Shown here: piece after piece, positions 24,401-36,285 of the stretch
How positions within the stretch are numbered: the first letter of the stretch is position 1
How the letters are laid out: each line of letters begins with the position of its first letter
Source of the DNA: Mimachlamys varia
Taxonomy: Eukaryota; Mollusca; Bivalvia; Pectinida; Pectinidae
NCBI GenBank assembly: GCA_947623455.1
Contig: OX392533.1
Location: 34,222,229 to 34,286,228, forward strand
DNA length: 64,000 nucleotides
Direction: 5' to 3'
The notes under the pieces: model-generated
What the model was told of the DNA's origin: nothing
The model's input: the letters and a program-made list of their open reading frames with translations, nothing else
The model's database searches: none
Program-made: the position numbers and the translations under genes

Positions 24401-27400
24401 ACACATCTGTACTAGTAAGTCACACATTAATACTAATAAGTGACACATTTGTACTAGTAAGTCACACATTTGTACTAGTAAGTCACACATCTGTACGAGT
24501 AAGTCACACATTTGTAAAAGTAAGTCACACATTTGTACGAGTAAGTCGCACATTTATACGAGTAAGTAACACATTTTTACGAGTAAGTCACACATTTGTA
24601 AGAGTAAGTCACACATTTGTACGAGTAAGTCACACATCTGTACGAGTAAGTCACACATTTGTACGAGTAAGTAACACATTTGTACGAGTAAGTCACACAT
24701 TTTGTACAAGTAAGTGACACATTTGTACGAGTAAGTCACACATTTGTACGAGTAAGTCATACATTTGTAGAGTAAGTCACACATTTGTACAAGAAAGTCA
24801 CACATTTGTACTAGTAAGTCACACCTTTGTACGAGTTAGTCACAGATTTGTACAAGTAAGGCACACATTTGTACAAGTAAGTCACACATTTGTACTAGTA
24901 AGTCACACCTTTGTACGAGTAAGTCACACATTTGTACGAGTTAGTCACACATTTGTACGAGTAAGTCACACAGTTTGTACAAGGTAGTCCCACATTGTAC
25001 GATTTAGTCGCAATAGACATTTGTAACAATTAGTCACATAAATTTGTTACATAATAAAGACTGACTTACATCTTGCAGTATACATTGTCACTTTGTTTGG
25101 CTATTTCGGCCATGTCTACTTTCCACTGGTCAATCTTTTTGTCTTTTATGTACGGTTTGGCAATATGATCAACCACCATCTTAAGTCTGAAATCGAAATG
25201 CAAATGAAATGTCAGTATCTTTTGCCAAATAGAATTAAATTTAAACAGAAGATGCATCTTTTGCACGCGACATTATCAATACCTTATATCAGAATTAAGG
25301 ATAAAACAATGCAACTTGACGAATCACAGTCCCAACCGAATATGACAGTATATGGGCAGAATGCACAAATGATAAGTGCATGCAGCAGCAAGAAGCTGTA
25401 GTGAAAAGTAATGATGGAGGTAGAACTGGGACTGGTAGCAGAAAGACGGACACAACGCACCTGTTCTCGGCGACGGACTAATAAATAACGCAGGACACAA
25501 TGGTGCTATGTCTTAATCCTGATATTTGCTATTGTCAAAGATACATCAGGGCTTCATCTACCCTAAGTCCGGTAAACAGGGTAAACGGACCTATTCCCAA
25601 TGATTTTTCCAAAACTTCCTCTTAGAAATTCCCAATTCAGACCCTTCAGAAAAATTTGGTAGTTTTGCATTCTTGAGGAGCTTATTTCTTGTGACATGAA
25701 TTTAATAAGGAACAAGGAAGCTGGGCTGTATAATGAGTACTGGCAGTGTTTTAAAAAGTAATTAAGAAAAGAAATATTGTATTTAATTAATTTTTATGAT
25801 AGTGTTTTTTACAATTCCTAAATAGCTGTTATGTCGATCAATTTCTTCCAATTTGATATCGGGACCGATTCCCAAAAACCCCTGATAAAGCCCTGTACAT
25901 GTGCTTTCCTGTCGGTGTCTTATTACAGTAGTTACATGTACATTCTTACTTTACTAGTAACATTTGGTTTTGTTTTTACGTCCTATTAACATTAAGGTCG
26001 TCTAAAGATAGCCTCCCGGTGTGTGTGTTCAGTGCGTGTACATTCGGGATGCTGCAGTATGTTCAAAGCCTCATATTTACATCGTCGGAAAACAACGATA
26101 CACTTCTCTGACGTTTGCATACAAATGTACCGAGGGCCAGAATTGATATAAATCTTCGTTTCCCCGAATTGAAGTTTGTTTGAAGATTTCGACAAATCAG
26201 AATGGTCGTTACTCGTGACACCCTGTTAGATCATTTTACCGTGACCACGACCAGTATATTTATGTAGGCATGACGCCGATGTCAATCTCTGTATAGCAGG
26301 ACCTTATATTTTAATCACAATCGACACAATATTATAACACAATCTACAGGTTTTGTTGACAGGCGGTGCTACAGATTAAACGGGATACCCCGTCTGAATA
26401 TCCCGGCTGGATGTAGTCATGGATGAAACTAATCGATATAATTGGCTACTATTTTGGTACGAAAACGAGAGTTTTCACCGATTTTAGCCCACGGTATGCA
26501 AGCGTCTGAGAAGTGTACCGTGGGTTTCCGACGATTCATATTTGGGGTTGATCACAACTGAAGTAGCACATACCCTCCGCTAAATATAGAAACATGAAGT
26601 GTTGACCAGTGATAAGGGATATACACGGAATTAGATAACAATCTAATTCCGTTGGATATGTAAGTGGGGGGGGGGGGGGGGAGATAAGTAGAGTAGAGGC
26701 ATTTTATCCAAGGTGATCAGCTGGAAACTAAAATAAACTAACAGGAAGATTTGAGACACAACATAAAGAAAATTTCTGTTGTTGTTTCACAAAATGTAAC
26801 TCACTTTGGGAATTTCGCCACAACCTTTGGTATGGAAGCGAGGAGAGGCGGTCTACAAAGGAAACAGAGTAAAACTTAGGTTATAAAGGAATAACTATGA
26901 TGATGTTGAAACTGACATATGTCATCATATTTTGATTAATTTCCAGTTTCTAATTACAGCAGCCATTGAAATTACACGGCGGGTTCGTGTGTGCTGTCTA
27001 TTGCTAATGCTTACAATTTAAATGCATTGTGGAAATATTTAATATATCACTTACATTGTATATCATGATTACAACATAGTATATTACAAAAGTCTTTCTT
27101 ACTTTAATTAGATAGTGAAAACAAAAAAATGTTATTAACAGGTATACAACACTCTAAAAATCTACTCATCCATTGGGAGAGGGCCTAGTAAGTTGTGAGA
27201 ACTTGTGCCCCATCCCTTTGATTGTCATGATTAATAAAATATGTTTTGAATGAAACTCATTCAAAAACTATCGTATCTTTTCTTATAAGTGTGAGAGGCA
27301 GATTCCAACTTGAAATAATCATTTTGCTTTACCTGAAAATGGAGAAAAAAAACACTTTTCAGAGGTTCAATGAGTGATTACCTTAGGAGCAGGTCAAAGG

Positions 27401-30400
27401 TCAGACCGGCTTCCTCCAACACAGCCAGGCCCTTATGTACGTCATCACGAGTTATCCATGAAGGGTCCTCCATATCAAGAATGTGTCTCACTCCCTTAAA
27501 CAACCGGTTCTTCTGAAGGTCGACTAGGATTTCATGTACCTATGGACGATACAGTTTTTCATTTTTGTTTAGAAATTTATGAAATAAAATCAGCAATGTC
27601 CGAGTTTCTCTATATATTTGTATCTATAATTTGCTATATATAAAATATGTTTCGGATTTGATATACAATTTCTTACGATTCAGGAACATTGTTTTATCTA
27701 GATTTTTAATTTTTCAATAGTCTATATCCCTAAACGCATATTAATGTTCTAAACATCTTTTTTTTAAATCCATAAAAACATCTTCGAGAATTTGAAATGC
27801 AGTTTCCAAGTTTTGTATCCATTATTCAAAGAAAAAATATTTAATATCTTATACTGTAAAAGTGGAATTGTTTCCGATGTCATGGCCGAGGGCATTTTCG
27901 CCTTTTTCGCTTGCATTAAATCTCCGGGAATATATCCGCACGCAAATATCTGAAACACTGTTCAAACTCTACTGTGCCTAATAGTATTATATGCACGCAT
28001 TACAAAATATCACATCTGGCAGCGCAAACAATTCCACACGCGAACAGTTTGGAGGCTGAATAAGCGAAATAATTCCACGCACGAAAATATTGATTGTTAC
28101 AGTAAAAATGAAAGTTACATTGTTATCTGTTAGATCGACTCCAGCAACAACGCCTTTAATTTCTGGGTGTGACTTGGCCTGCTCCATAACCCATTCTGAG
28201 AAAGACAATTTTCATGAACTTCAACCTTGTAACCAGTAGTGAATGAATTTGACCGTAATAACATACACCATTGGCTTACTCACATAGCACTAGCACCCAC
28301 CATGGCTTACACAAATAGCGCTAGGGCTTACTCGCATAGTGTTAACGCTTACCATGGCTTACTCACTTAGCGCTAGGGCTTACTCACATAGTGTTAGCGC
28401 TTACCATGGCTTACTCACTTAGCGCTAGGGCTTACTCGCATAGTGTTAGTGCTCATCATGGCTTACTCACATAGCGCTAACACTCACCATGGCTTACTCA
28501 CATAACGCTTACACTCACCATGGCTTACTCACATAACGCTTACACTCAATATGGCTTACTCACATAACGCTTACACTCACCATGGCTTACTCATATAGCG
28601 CTAGCACCCATCATGGCTTACTCACATAGCGCTAACACTCACCATGGCTTACTCATATAGCGCTAGCACTCATCATGGCTTACTCACATAGCGCTAACTC
28701 TCACCATGGCTTACTCATATAGCGCTAGCACTCATCATGGCTTACTCACATAGCGCTAACTCTCACCATGGCTTACTCATATAGCGCTAACTCTCACCAT
28801 GGCTTACTCACATAGCGCTAACTCTCACCATGGCTTACTCATATAGCGCTAACTCTCACCATGGCTTACTCACATAGCGCTAACTCTCACCATGGCTTAC
28901 TCACATAGCATAATCGCTCACCATGGCTTACTCACATAGCATAACACTCACCATGGCTTACTCACATAGCATAACACTCACCATGGCTTACTCACATAGC
29001 GCTAACACTCACCATGGCTTACTCACATAACGCTTACACTCACCATGGCGTCAATGTATGTCACACACTGATGAATATCAAAAATATGTCTACCATGCAA
29101 TTTCTAAATTTCATAACAAAGTGTTACATGTATATATGGAAGTCATCACGAAATAATAAACCACAATTTGCCATCCTATATAATATTGCTTAATGAATGT
29201 TACTTCATCTTATATGTAAAATGTATATATATTTATTATCTGTTTAAAGTAATGCAAAAAAGCTTAATCAAACGGAACCTGTCAGTATATTAACTCATAT
29301 ATCGAGATACATGTACTTTGACATGGTGAACTCTGTTAAGTATGGCATGCAAATCTTTGTCAAATAATCCATGACACTTACTTGCTTCCTCTGGATTTCC
29401 ATTGAGACACTGTACAAACACTCCATACTTGACCGGAGTTTTCTGCAGACGTTCCACATATTCACCGGCCGTAACTTGTCTAAATATGGGACCTTCCTCC
29501 GACGTTGGCCATGGGTAGTTGAACTTCTTCAAGTCCCAAATGTCTGAAAATTGAATTATATCATTTTGATATTCTTAGTTAAATCCACTTGAATGTGTAT
29601 TCACATCTGTCAAACGCAGTCTCTAAGTAGACGACATGTGTATACTGACTTATATGTATTGACTCTATATAGAGTGGGTGTTAGTCAGTCTGGGCACTTT
29701 AGTTTCTATGGGTGGTCAGGTGGTGCAGTGGACAACGAACTTTCCTTTCACCAAGGCGACCGGGGTTCTATTCTCCAACCGGACGTGAAAAGGTATGGGG
29801 TCACCGGCCCCCACTACGTGGGTTTTCTTCGGGTACTCCGGTTTCCTCCCACAATAAGACCCCTCGCGCGCTACCATCCAGGCCAACAATAGTGATTAAT
29901 ATAAGTCGCATAACATGTTTCCATAATTGTTGTAAAACAAATAAAGTTCATATTTATGTATTAACTGAAGTTTTTGTATGTACCATGCATATGTGTGTTA
30001 CAATGTACATGTACGTCATCTTTTATTATTATATTTAATCTTAACGGCTGATGGTGGTGGTAGTACTTTCTTTATTTGGGCATTACAAATTTATAATAAT
30101 ATTATCCACATGTTATGAAGCACTTACAAATAACATAGAGTGCTATAAAAATGATGTATAATAATATCATTCTGTGTATGCAGGTTCTGTTATATAACAG
30201 ACTGCTATTTATATATATAATATCCTGCTGCATATCGGGAACACAAATAATAGGTCCAAGCAGAATTTGAGGTTTTTTTTCTTTCCTAGCTAGCTTCGAC
30301 CACGAGATATATATATAAGAGAAATAGATATGTGTATGGTTTTCTCAGCATAAATTTTTCGGCATATTGTATCCATTACTAAATTTAAAAAGCGCAGCAC

Positions 30401-31988
30401 ATGTGTGTGTTAGTTCATCATACATGTACAAGCTGAAGATATATGTGTATACGATCTGATAACTCTCACTCCGTTACACAAGGATTTGACACCATCCGAT
30501 AAGAGGTCACATGTTCTGGTGACCTTTGTGCCCTCTTCACTTCACACTCCAGTAGACTATTCCAAATGACGCTGTCATATGTACATTCGATTTTTTTGAC
30601 GAATTGACTAAACGCACATATATAGAATCATTTACATTCAATAATATGAAAGAGTTAATTTGTTTGGCTAATGCAAAAGATCACTGGTGCACATCGATAT
30701 TTATACAAATTCACGCTTAGCTTAACCAGGTGAATAGTTATGTCTAACACTCGCATGAATTAATAAATACAGAGACGCCACGCTTCTCGTTCTATATTGT
30801 TCAAAGTCCTGTTACATGTACAACTTCAGTCACTAAAGCAAGTGATCATGACTTCATGTGTGTTTGGTATGCGATCGAGCGTGTGTTCATTGTATGTGTG
30901 CCGGAAACGGGGCGCGCGTTTAATATGTATACAAGAGTTAAGTACACAAAAGTCATGAACATCTATTTATAGCGATGTAATATGATATAACGTACGTATC
31001 TGATCACTGTACTAATATCAGGCTGTGTCGTGCGTACACTGAATCTCTCAGCTCTGACATAATTATATTATAATTTTACGTTCCGCGATGGCTTGGGGCT
31101 AGAAGATACCAAATGCACTATTTGAAAGAATGCATTAATTTTGTAGGTTTCGGTTCAAAGCCATAATGGTATAAGTGTGCATTCATCAGTCCATTAAAAT
31201 GATGTTTATTTCGACTTGCAGTACGTCCATTCAACTATTAAGAATACACATTCCTATTTTCAGTTTTCCAGTTTTCACTGCTGTACACATAATATTTTTT
31301 TTGGGGTTTCTCCTAACTGGTTATTATAAGCCAAGAACCTATATATATATGTGTGTTTACATTTCATCAACATTATAAAATCTAGATTGCATAATGCATT
31401 AGTTCAGAAATATATACATACCTAAATTGCATCGATTTTCTTTGGTGATACATATTTTTGAAAAACTCATTATTTATATTTGTAATTATCTTTAAGTTTA
31501 AATTACTTTGGATTCGCCGTGTACAATCAAGGCTTATGTCCCCTGTTCGACACCAGATAATTGACATGAGGAGAGGACAGAAAGGATTTTTATACCAACA
31601 ATATAGGCCTAATTCACACAACAAATGAAATAGACTATAAAGTATTATTTATATCATTTGAGATTTATTTACCATTCCACAAATATAAGCCGGTTTGAGC
31701 GGCAACTCTAATTAACGAGACAGGCTTAGTTATATGGAATATGGCGACCGGGTACAGTAGAGCTCTTATAAAAGGCCGGGGGTACATGTATATAAACTGG
31801 AGCATATAATGTAAAACAGTCGGCATGTACCACAACTACCGTCAAATCAGTATAATTTATCAAGACATACGAGAGAGATAATTTAATTCTTATGATTAAA
31901 TACATTTTCAAAAGTCAAATATTCAATAATACATACGGAAATGACTATCGACGTAGTCCTCACGCCTCTCCTTGTTCCCGTCGGCCAT
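21448..31988 (-). CDS. Amidohydrolase-family lactonase-like hydrolase, 8 exons, 289 aa
   Basis: Exons on the minus strand, 5' to 3': 31988-31937, 29543-29382, 28195-28119, 27539-27382, 26852-26805, 25186-25070, 22667-22601, 21636-21448. Every intron is GT-AG and all phases agree, giving 289 codons from ATG (after AACAAAT) to TAA. The product matches the Amidohydro_2 (PF04909, COG3618) fold: a metal-binding H-x-H at residues 16-18 in VDSHFHIWD, the block YPWPTSEEGP near 28, VVDHIAKP (His173), CKISGLVTEADW (203-214), and FGSDWPVC with the catalytic Asp243. Known relatives include L-fucono- and L-rhamnonolactonases and 2-pyrone-4,6-dicarboxylate lactonase; substrate cannot be told from sequence. 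There is no signal peptide or membrane segment, so it is probably cytosolic. Length is normal for the family. Introns carry a 2.3-kb 21-bp array, a 0.8-kb 31-bp array and SINEs. No key residue is missing, and the gene looks functional. Confidence 0.93.
21665..21870 (-). mobile_element. tRNA-derived SINE with Meta-like central domain
   Basis: Read on the minus strand from about 21870: a tRNA-like head with A-box GGCCCAGTGGTTAAGATG and B-box GTTGTGAGTTCGAAACC, then the core TTTTTCTCTGGGTACTCCGG with CTTTCCTCCACC, then a tail with AATAGGACATAAAACAAAAC. The core resembles the Meta-domain of MetaSINEs known from bivalves (recalled, not searched). It lies in the last intron of the hydrolase gene, in the same orientation, ending about 28 nt before the last exon. 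Confidence 0.8.
22243..22410 (+). repeat. Small minisatellite, about 20-21 bp unit, 8 copies
   Basis: ACATCCCCATTGTTCCATAA-like units repeat with small length changes, some shortened to CCAAAA. It is intronic in the hydrolase gene. Confidence 0.8.
22690..25045. repeat. 21-bp minisatellite, about 105 copies, in intron 7 of the hydrolase gene
   Basis: The unit is 21 bp: GTAAGTCACACATTTGTACGA, with a common variant at the CGA position (GGA). Edges decay into TTAGTCAAACAT (left) and TTAGTCACATAA (right). Because 21 is divisible by 3, three reading frames stay open for about 490-520 codons on both strands, encoding seven-residue repeats; splice sites on either side place it in an intron, so these are not genes. 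A rare GAACGAG variant recurs 294 bp apart (23027, 23321) and a GTGACAC variant 147 bp apart, showing higher-order copying of 14- and 7-unit blocks. Confidence 0.95.
25190..26800. other. Intron 5 of the hydrolase gene, with an old dispersed repeat
   Basis: Most is AT-rich with nothing recognisable. The part at about 25962-26290 (TTTGGTTTTGTTTTTACGTC, CTATTAAC, AAGATAGCCTCCCGGTGTG) resembles repeats common in mollusc DNA, recalled from memory. Its start is like the tail of the SINE at 21665. Short frames here are antisense shadows or chance. Confidence 0.45.
26626..26681. other. Perfect hairpin next to a 16-G run
   Basis: CGGAATTAGAT and ATCTAATTCCG form an 11-bp stem at about 26627-26651, and the run of 16 G lies at 26666-26681. 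It is intronic. The G-run could form a quadruplex on the plus strand (the antisense strand of the hydrolase gene). Confidence 0.6.
27540..28118. other. Intron 3 of the hydrolase gene, nothing recognised
   Basis: AT-rich, without an identifiable repeat family. Its splice ends (GTAACT donor at 28118, acceptor AG before 27539) agree with the flanking exon phases. Confidence 0.6.
28263..29049. repeat. 31-bp minisatellite, about 25 copies, in intron 2 of the hydrolase gene
   Basis: The unit is 31 bp: CCATGGCTTACTCACATAG then CGCTAACACTCA. Spacing was checked at 28581/28612. Variants alternate CACATAG/CATATAG and GCTAACTC/GCTAGCAC in blocks. The minus strand (the gene's sense) carries GTGAGTAAG and GTGAGTGTT in most units, both like 5' splice sites. 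Confidence 0.93.
29705..29950 (+). mobile_element. SINE with tRNA-like head and Meta-like core, near full length
   Basis: In order: an A-box-like TGGTGCAGTGGACAACG, a B-box-like CGGGGTTCTATTCTCC, GGACGTGAAAAGGTATGGGG, the core GGGTTTTCTTCGGGTACTCC, GGTTTCCTCCCAC, and a tail TTGTTGTAAAACAAATAAAG. It lies in intron 1 of the hydrolase gene in antisense orientation. Decayed relatives are at 14.1 and 15.8 kb. Confidence 0.8.
29951..31936. other. Intron 1 of the hydrolase gene, remainder
   Basis: No exon, RNA gene or repeat array recognised. AT-rich with scattered TACATGTA words. The intron donor GTATGT at 31936 and acceptor at 29544 are intact. Confidence 0.55.
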
Positions 31989-32110
31989 ATTTGTTTCGCT
32001 TTCGAATTCGCAGGGCGTTACGTTATTTTATGCAAATGAGTCGGGGTTAAATCCACAATGCTGTACACACTATTCTACCCTACATTGGTAGTTGAGTGTT
32101 GTAACCGTTG
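31989..32110 (-). promoter_or_regulatory. Likely proximal promoter of the hydrolase gene
   Basis: The region directly upstream of the ATG at 31988 is more CpG-containing than its surroundings. An octamer ATGCAAAT lies at 32030-32037 (plus) and overlaps an AT-rich CATAAAATAA word on the minus strand, about 40 bp before the ATG. No start site can be fixed from sequence, and an upstream non-coding exon is possible. Confidence 0.35.
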
Positions 32111-32605
32111 ATGGATAGACAGTAAAAGATATTATGGGCGATTTTAAGAAATGGTGAGGCATGTCATATTGATCCTAAGGTTTCCCTGGTGTATGTATTG
32201 TAATCTGGTATTAATTATATAATGGGTGCGCGGAACAAAACAGCCTTCTTTTAAACTATTTTCTGTAGCCTTGTTAGCTTAATCATCCACGTTTAATGAT
32301 AATATGTGTATTTAAGTTTTTTTTTAAAATGTGTTTCAGGGGATCATGTAAACAAACAACGCGTGCTCATTTAAAGGGGAATAGTTTGAAAACATTGAAC
32401 TTTGAAAGTATATGTAAATAGATCTAGAGTTATGCTTTTAAATAAAATGAACATGATCGGGAAATTTCACGCTGAATTACACACATGACGCATGGATGAA
32501 CAGAATTAAAACTATATGTCTGCAAAACGATGTACAGCTAACATACATATACCTATTTTATGAAGTCCTCAGACGGTAATTTTAAAATTTATTGAATAAT
32601 ATATA

Positions 32606-32740
32606 GAGGCTATTCAATGGGTTTCCGTTAAATATTAAATATATTTCCCGAGTATGGCAGATTTTTATATATTTTCACGACTGCGTATTTGATATTTATT
32701 GGGAAACCATTGAATTTTCTTTTTATTACATTCTCGACCA
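32606..32740. mobile_element. Foldback MITE, family A, copy 2
   Basis: GAGGCTATTCAATGGGTTTCC, then TTAAATATTAAATATATTTC, CGAGTATGGCAGATTTTTAT and the mirrored GATATTTATTGGGAAACC match the copy at 1625 in the same order. It is slightly shortened in the middle. Confidence 0.65.
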
Positions 32741-32744
32741 ATCA

Positions 32745-33440
32745 GATTAAAATACAGATCCTCACTATGGCTCATTCTCCGAACACCAACTCTGGTAACT
32801 TGAAAGAACGGTGTTTATATAGGAAATCATTTGGAGTTTAAATTATAGTCTGTATGCATTTTGATTGTCAATATGTCCTCATGTTACACATTTCCATGTG
32901 TCAGGGTGAATTAATAAAATCTTGTGAGATCTTGTTTCAACCTAGAATGTCAAATCATATATTTAATTTGTAGATATGATACTTAGTCAGTATTAAATGA
33001 AATTAACAATTTGGAAACATTCTCATGTATTACAGCTTTAATTAATAGAAGATGATCATTAATTAAGTATTATATTTTAGATTCAATAATTGGAAAGTAA
33101 TAATTAAATTACATTACTTGAAAAATAAATCTCCTTAATCATATTGATAATAAAATAAAGTTTCTATTCATACATGTATGTCAGTATCTTAACTGAAAAC
33201 CATTAAATGAAAATGACATATAAAACACACAATAATAGACATATATCTGATGTCACACAAATTAATCACAAATCTGTACAAGTTTAACTTTTATATTCTG
33301 TGATATAAATAAGGCATTTGCCAGGTTTCGGCATGTAGGTATTTTGTATAAACTTTACAAAAATGGTATAAAAAGGAAACTTATTTGAATGGTTAAGAGC
33401 TTAATTAATTGATGGAAACCAATCAAATAGCTAATCCATA
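32745..33440. other. Intergenic, no gene seen
   Basis: AT-rich, with no recognisable exon or repeat array. Confidence 0.4.
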
Positions 33441-33444
33441 TCTG

Positions 33445-33790
33445 TAAGAGTCCTCAAGGGTCTGTTCTTTAGCCCTTTTTATTTCTATCATTTATTGATA
33501 TAACAGCTGATGTTACTTATTATATTAACTTCTTTGCAGTTAATACTTCTCTACATGTTTTTAAGATAGTGTAGGTGACCTTAATACACCTGCTGATCAT
33601 AATAAATGATGATATTTCATCAATCTCTGCTTGGGCTAATCAATGAATGGCAAATTATTTTTAATCCAACTAAAACAGTAGCATTAACTTTTACTCCAAG
33701 CTTTCTAATCCTCATTCCACTCTTTTCTTTAATAACCATACTATAACACAACATGACTGCCACAAACATATTGTTTTGTACAAATGATAA
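33445..33790 (+). pseudogene. LINE reverse-transcriptase fossil
   Basis: Several broken frames keep the order of a jockey/CR1-type reverse transcriptase: a decayed VPQGS-type block at 33450 (CCTCAAGGGTCTGTTCTT), a mutated F-A-D-D-T-S box near 33530 (reads F-A-V-N-T-S-L), and ISAWANQWMANYF/NPTKTVALTFT-like words across 33630-33700. Stops and frameshifts are frequent. Confidence 0.65.
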
Positions 33791-33794
33791 AATA

Positions 33795-34915
33795 TTTCGA
33801 AATTAAATATTTGACAACAATTTACACAAATCTGAAAATTAATTAAATACATATCAATAAATATATGATAATTTACACATACATATATCTGAAAGAAGGT
33901 GTAATCAGGGGCGTATATGTCTCACCTATACGTCCCTGGTGTAATAAATCATTAAAATGATGATTTTCCTAAATGTGCAGCTGTTTTATGCAGAGTCTGT
34001 TTATCATTTATTTGTTTGCAAATATCATTAGTTATTGAGTATATGATTAGTTACCAGAAGTTGATTTACCTGTGTAATTTACCTGTATAACATTTCTGCT
34101 ATATACTATAATAATTATATTACTCACTATCATCATAACTGACCACCTAAATAAACAGGTTTTATAAGCAGAGTTAGTGTTCGGGGAAGTCCCCCTCACT
34201 ATTACACTTTATACTATTGTGTGTAGGATCTGACAGCGACCAGAAGAAGGTCATGTGCCAAAGACCTTTATTATTTCCATATCTAGGAAATGAACGACAG
34301 AAAAAATGACACGTTTTAGTCAAATTCTAACAAAAAAGGATTTACAGCACATGATGTAATGGTGGGGATTTTGATAAGTAATAAGTCATGAATGCGCGTA
34401 AGTGTGAATGTTTGGTTTGGAAGAGCTTAACGTTCTGTTAATAATTTGTTTATCTCGAATTCGCCGATGAGTTTAGTGTTCAATAATCCATCCCGACCCA
34501 GGGATTAAGTCTGCTCGGTTGTGGCAAGCCCCGGGACCAAATACGAAACAGCAGTGATATAACAAAACATAGATTTAGATTGAAAGTTGATTTGTTCATG
34601 CTTTTGAGTAAGCAAAACTTTCTCTCATTAACAGGATTAATTCAAGGAGCTATACTTTGGCCAAATTATGGTACATGTACATGACAAATAAAAGACTGAT
34701 AGAAATCTCTGCTGATTTAAATCCCCTCTGGTGCAATATTATTCCAATATTGGCTTCGAATTCCCTGCGCTGTAACTCCCCCGTAACCCCGGATGAACTT
34801 CTTACAGGATCATTATGGTTAAACAATCAGATATGAAATAAAAATTGAAAAATCATTGATTATAAATGGATCAATAGAATTATTTTTTGTTAATGATTTA
34901 GTCAATGGTAGTGAA
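33795..34915. other. Intergenic, no gene seen
   Basis: A short mirrored pair (GGGGCGTATATGTCTCACC / TATACGTCCCTGG) lies at about 33906-33943. Otherwise it is AT-rich with nothing recognised. It may contain unrecognisable 5' parts of the LINE fossil that follows. Confidence 0.35.
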
Positions 34916-34919
34916 ATGT

Positions 34920-35410
34920 ATCTAAATCATAAAGAGTTTAAACACAAATATGACGCGAGTTTTTGCGGCCATTCCTAGAAAGTGGAAACAAGAAATTGAA
35001 AATGATAGTAAAAAGTTAGATTTTACAGACAACAAATTGATGAATTCGTTGAAAAGTAAAGATATAATAACAAAGGACTTTTTCTGTTCTAAGTAAATAA
35101 AGTTCAGGAAGTTAAAATAAAAACGGAGGAAACATGGCATGATTAATGGGAAGATAATTCAGTCAGGAAACTTGGCAATTCTTTTGTCAACTTCCTTTCA
35201 ATCTTTCAGATAAATCTAGCGTAAAGAATTTTCAATTAAAGCTAGTGCGTCATATCCTTAAACAAATACTAGTCCCATGTAAATGAACCTAACTGAAACA
35301 GAATTGTGAAGTGTTTTGTTCGGTGAACAGAGAATCTTCAATACACCTTTTCTGGGACTGTCGACTCTCACTTGCACTTTTGTTGTTTATTGAAAATAAG
35401 TTTTAGAGCA
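34920..35410 (+). pseudogene. LINE fossil, L1/Tx1-like C-terminal part
   Basis: Plus-strand frames spell KWKQEIENDSKKLDF (about 34980), later LPF-LSDKSSVKNFQLKLVRHIL (from about 35194) and then CEVFCSVNRESSIHLFWDCR (about 35308-35365). This order, ending in a C-x2-3-C...H-x4-5-C zinc-knuckle-like motif, is typical of the end of L1/Tx1-type ORF2. Stops interrupt it. Confidence 0.6.
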
Positions 35411-35789
35411 GGTTTTGGTACATTCCATGCGTAACCTTTTCATTTATTTGTGGTCTAGAAAACACTCCATTTATCCCGATTGTTCAAACATATACGTGTT
35501 TACATCCATGTAAATACAGAACACCGAATATAAAAGGAATCATTTCAACACTTTCATATTATAGACAAATATATTATATATGTATATCGACTTACCCTAT
35601 AGCAAAAGCAGAAAGAATTAGAACGAAATGGGAAGTAACAACTATACGGTACAAGAGTTAAATAAAATTTAGAGCTGTGAAGTAATTTTATGAGTTTAGA
35701 CTACAACAGACACGTGACACTTAATCATCTCATGTGGGAAACACAAGGTTTAAAATATTTAAAACATATTTGAAAATAATTTGTATAGG

Positions 35790-36285
35790 TTCAGTCAAAG
35801 TGGGTGTGAAATACTGTTTTTAAGTAGGTATATCATTTGTGACTTTTTCTAGCTTTAAGTTGGTTGTAGCTCGGGCAAAAATAGTACGTTTGAGCTAGAT
35901 ATAGCATACATGTGAATACACTAGGTTTGAGGAAGTTATGACAGGGAAAACATAATGTTGAATTCGCTGTGGCGCGGGCGAAAATAGTATGTTTGAGTTT
36001 GTTATAGCATGAGATATTGTATAAAAAGCAGGTTTGTTTTAGGTGATAGCAGGGACGTATATGTGAGACTATATTTGAGTGAATTATTGCATGTGTAAAA
36101 ATATACTCTATATGTTTATGCTAGTTATAGCATATGTGAAAATAAAATTTAAAGTTGGTTGTAGCACGGGAGGAAATTGTATGTTTCAGTTTGTAGTAAC
36201 ATAATATTCTGTGCAAATACTAAGTTAATAATAGCATGTATGAAAATATGTTTGAGATAGTTATAGCATATACAAATGCTCTTAT
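35790..36285 (+). repeat. Degenerate tandem repeat, roughly 45-60 bp unit
   Basis: GTTATAGCAT, GGGCGAAAATAGTATGTTTG and related words recur in order about eight times with poor spacing (for example 35866, 35960, 36120, 36155, 36255). It looks like an old, unhomogenised array. Confidence 0.5.
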
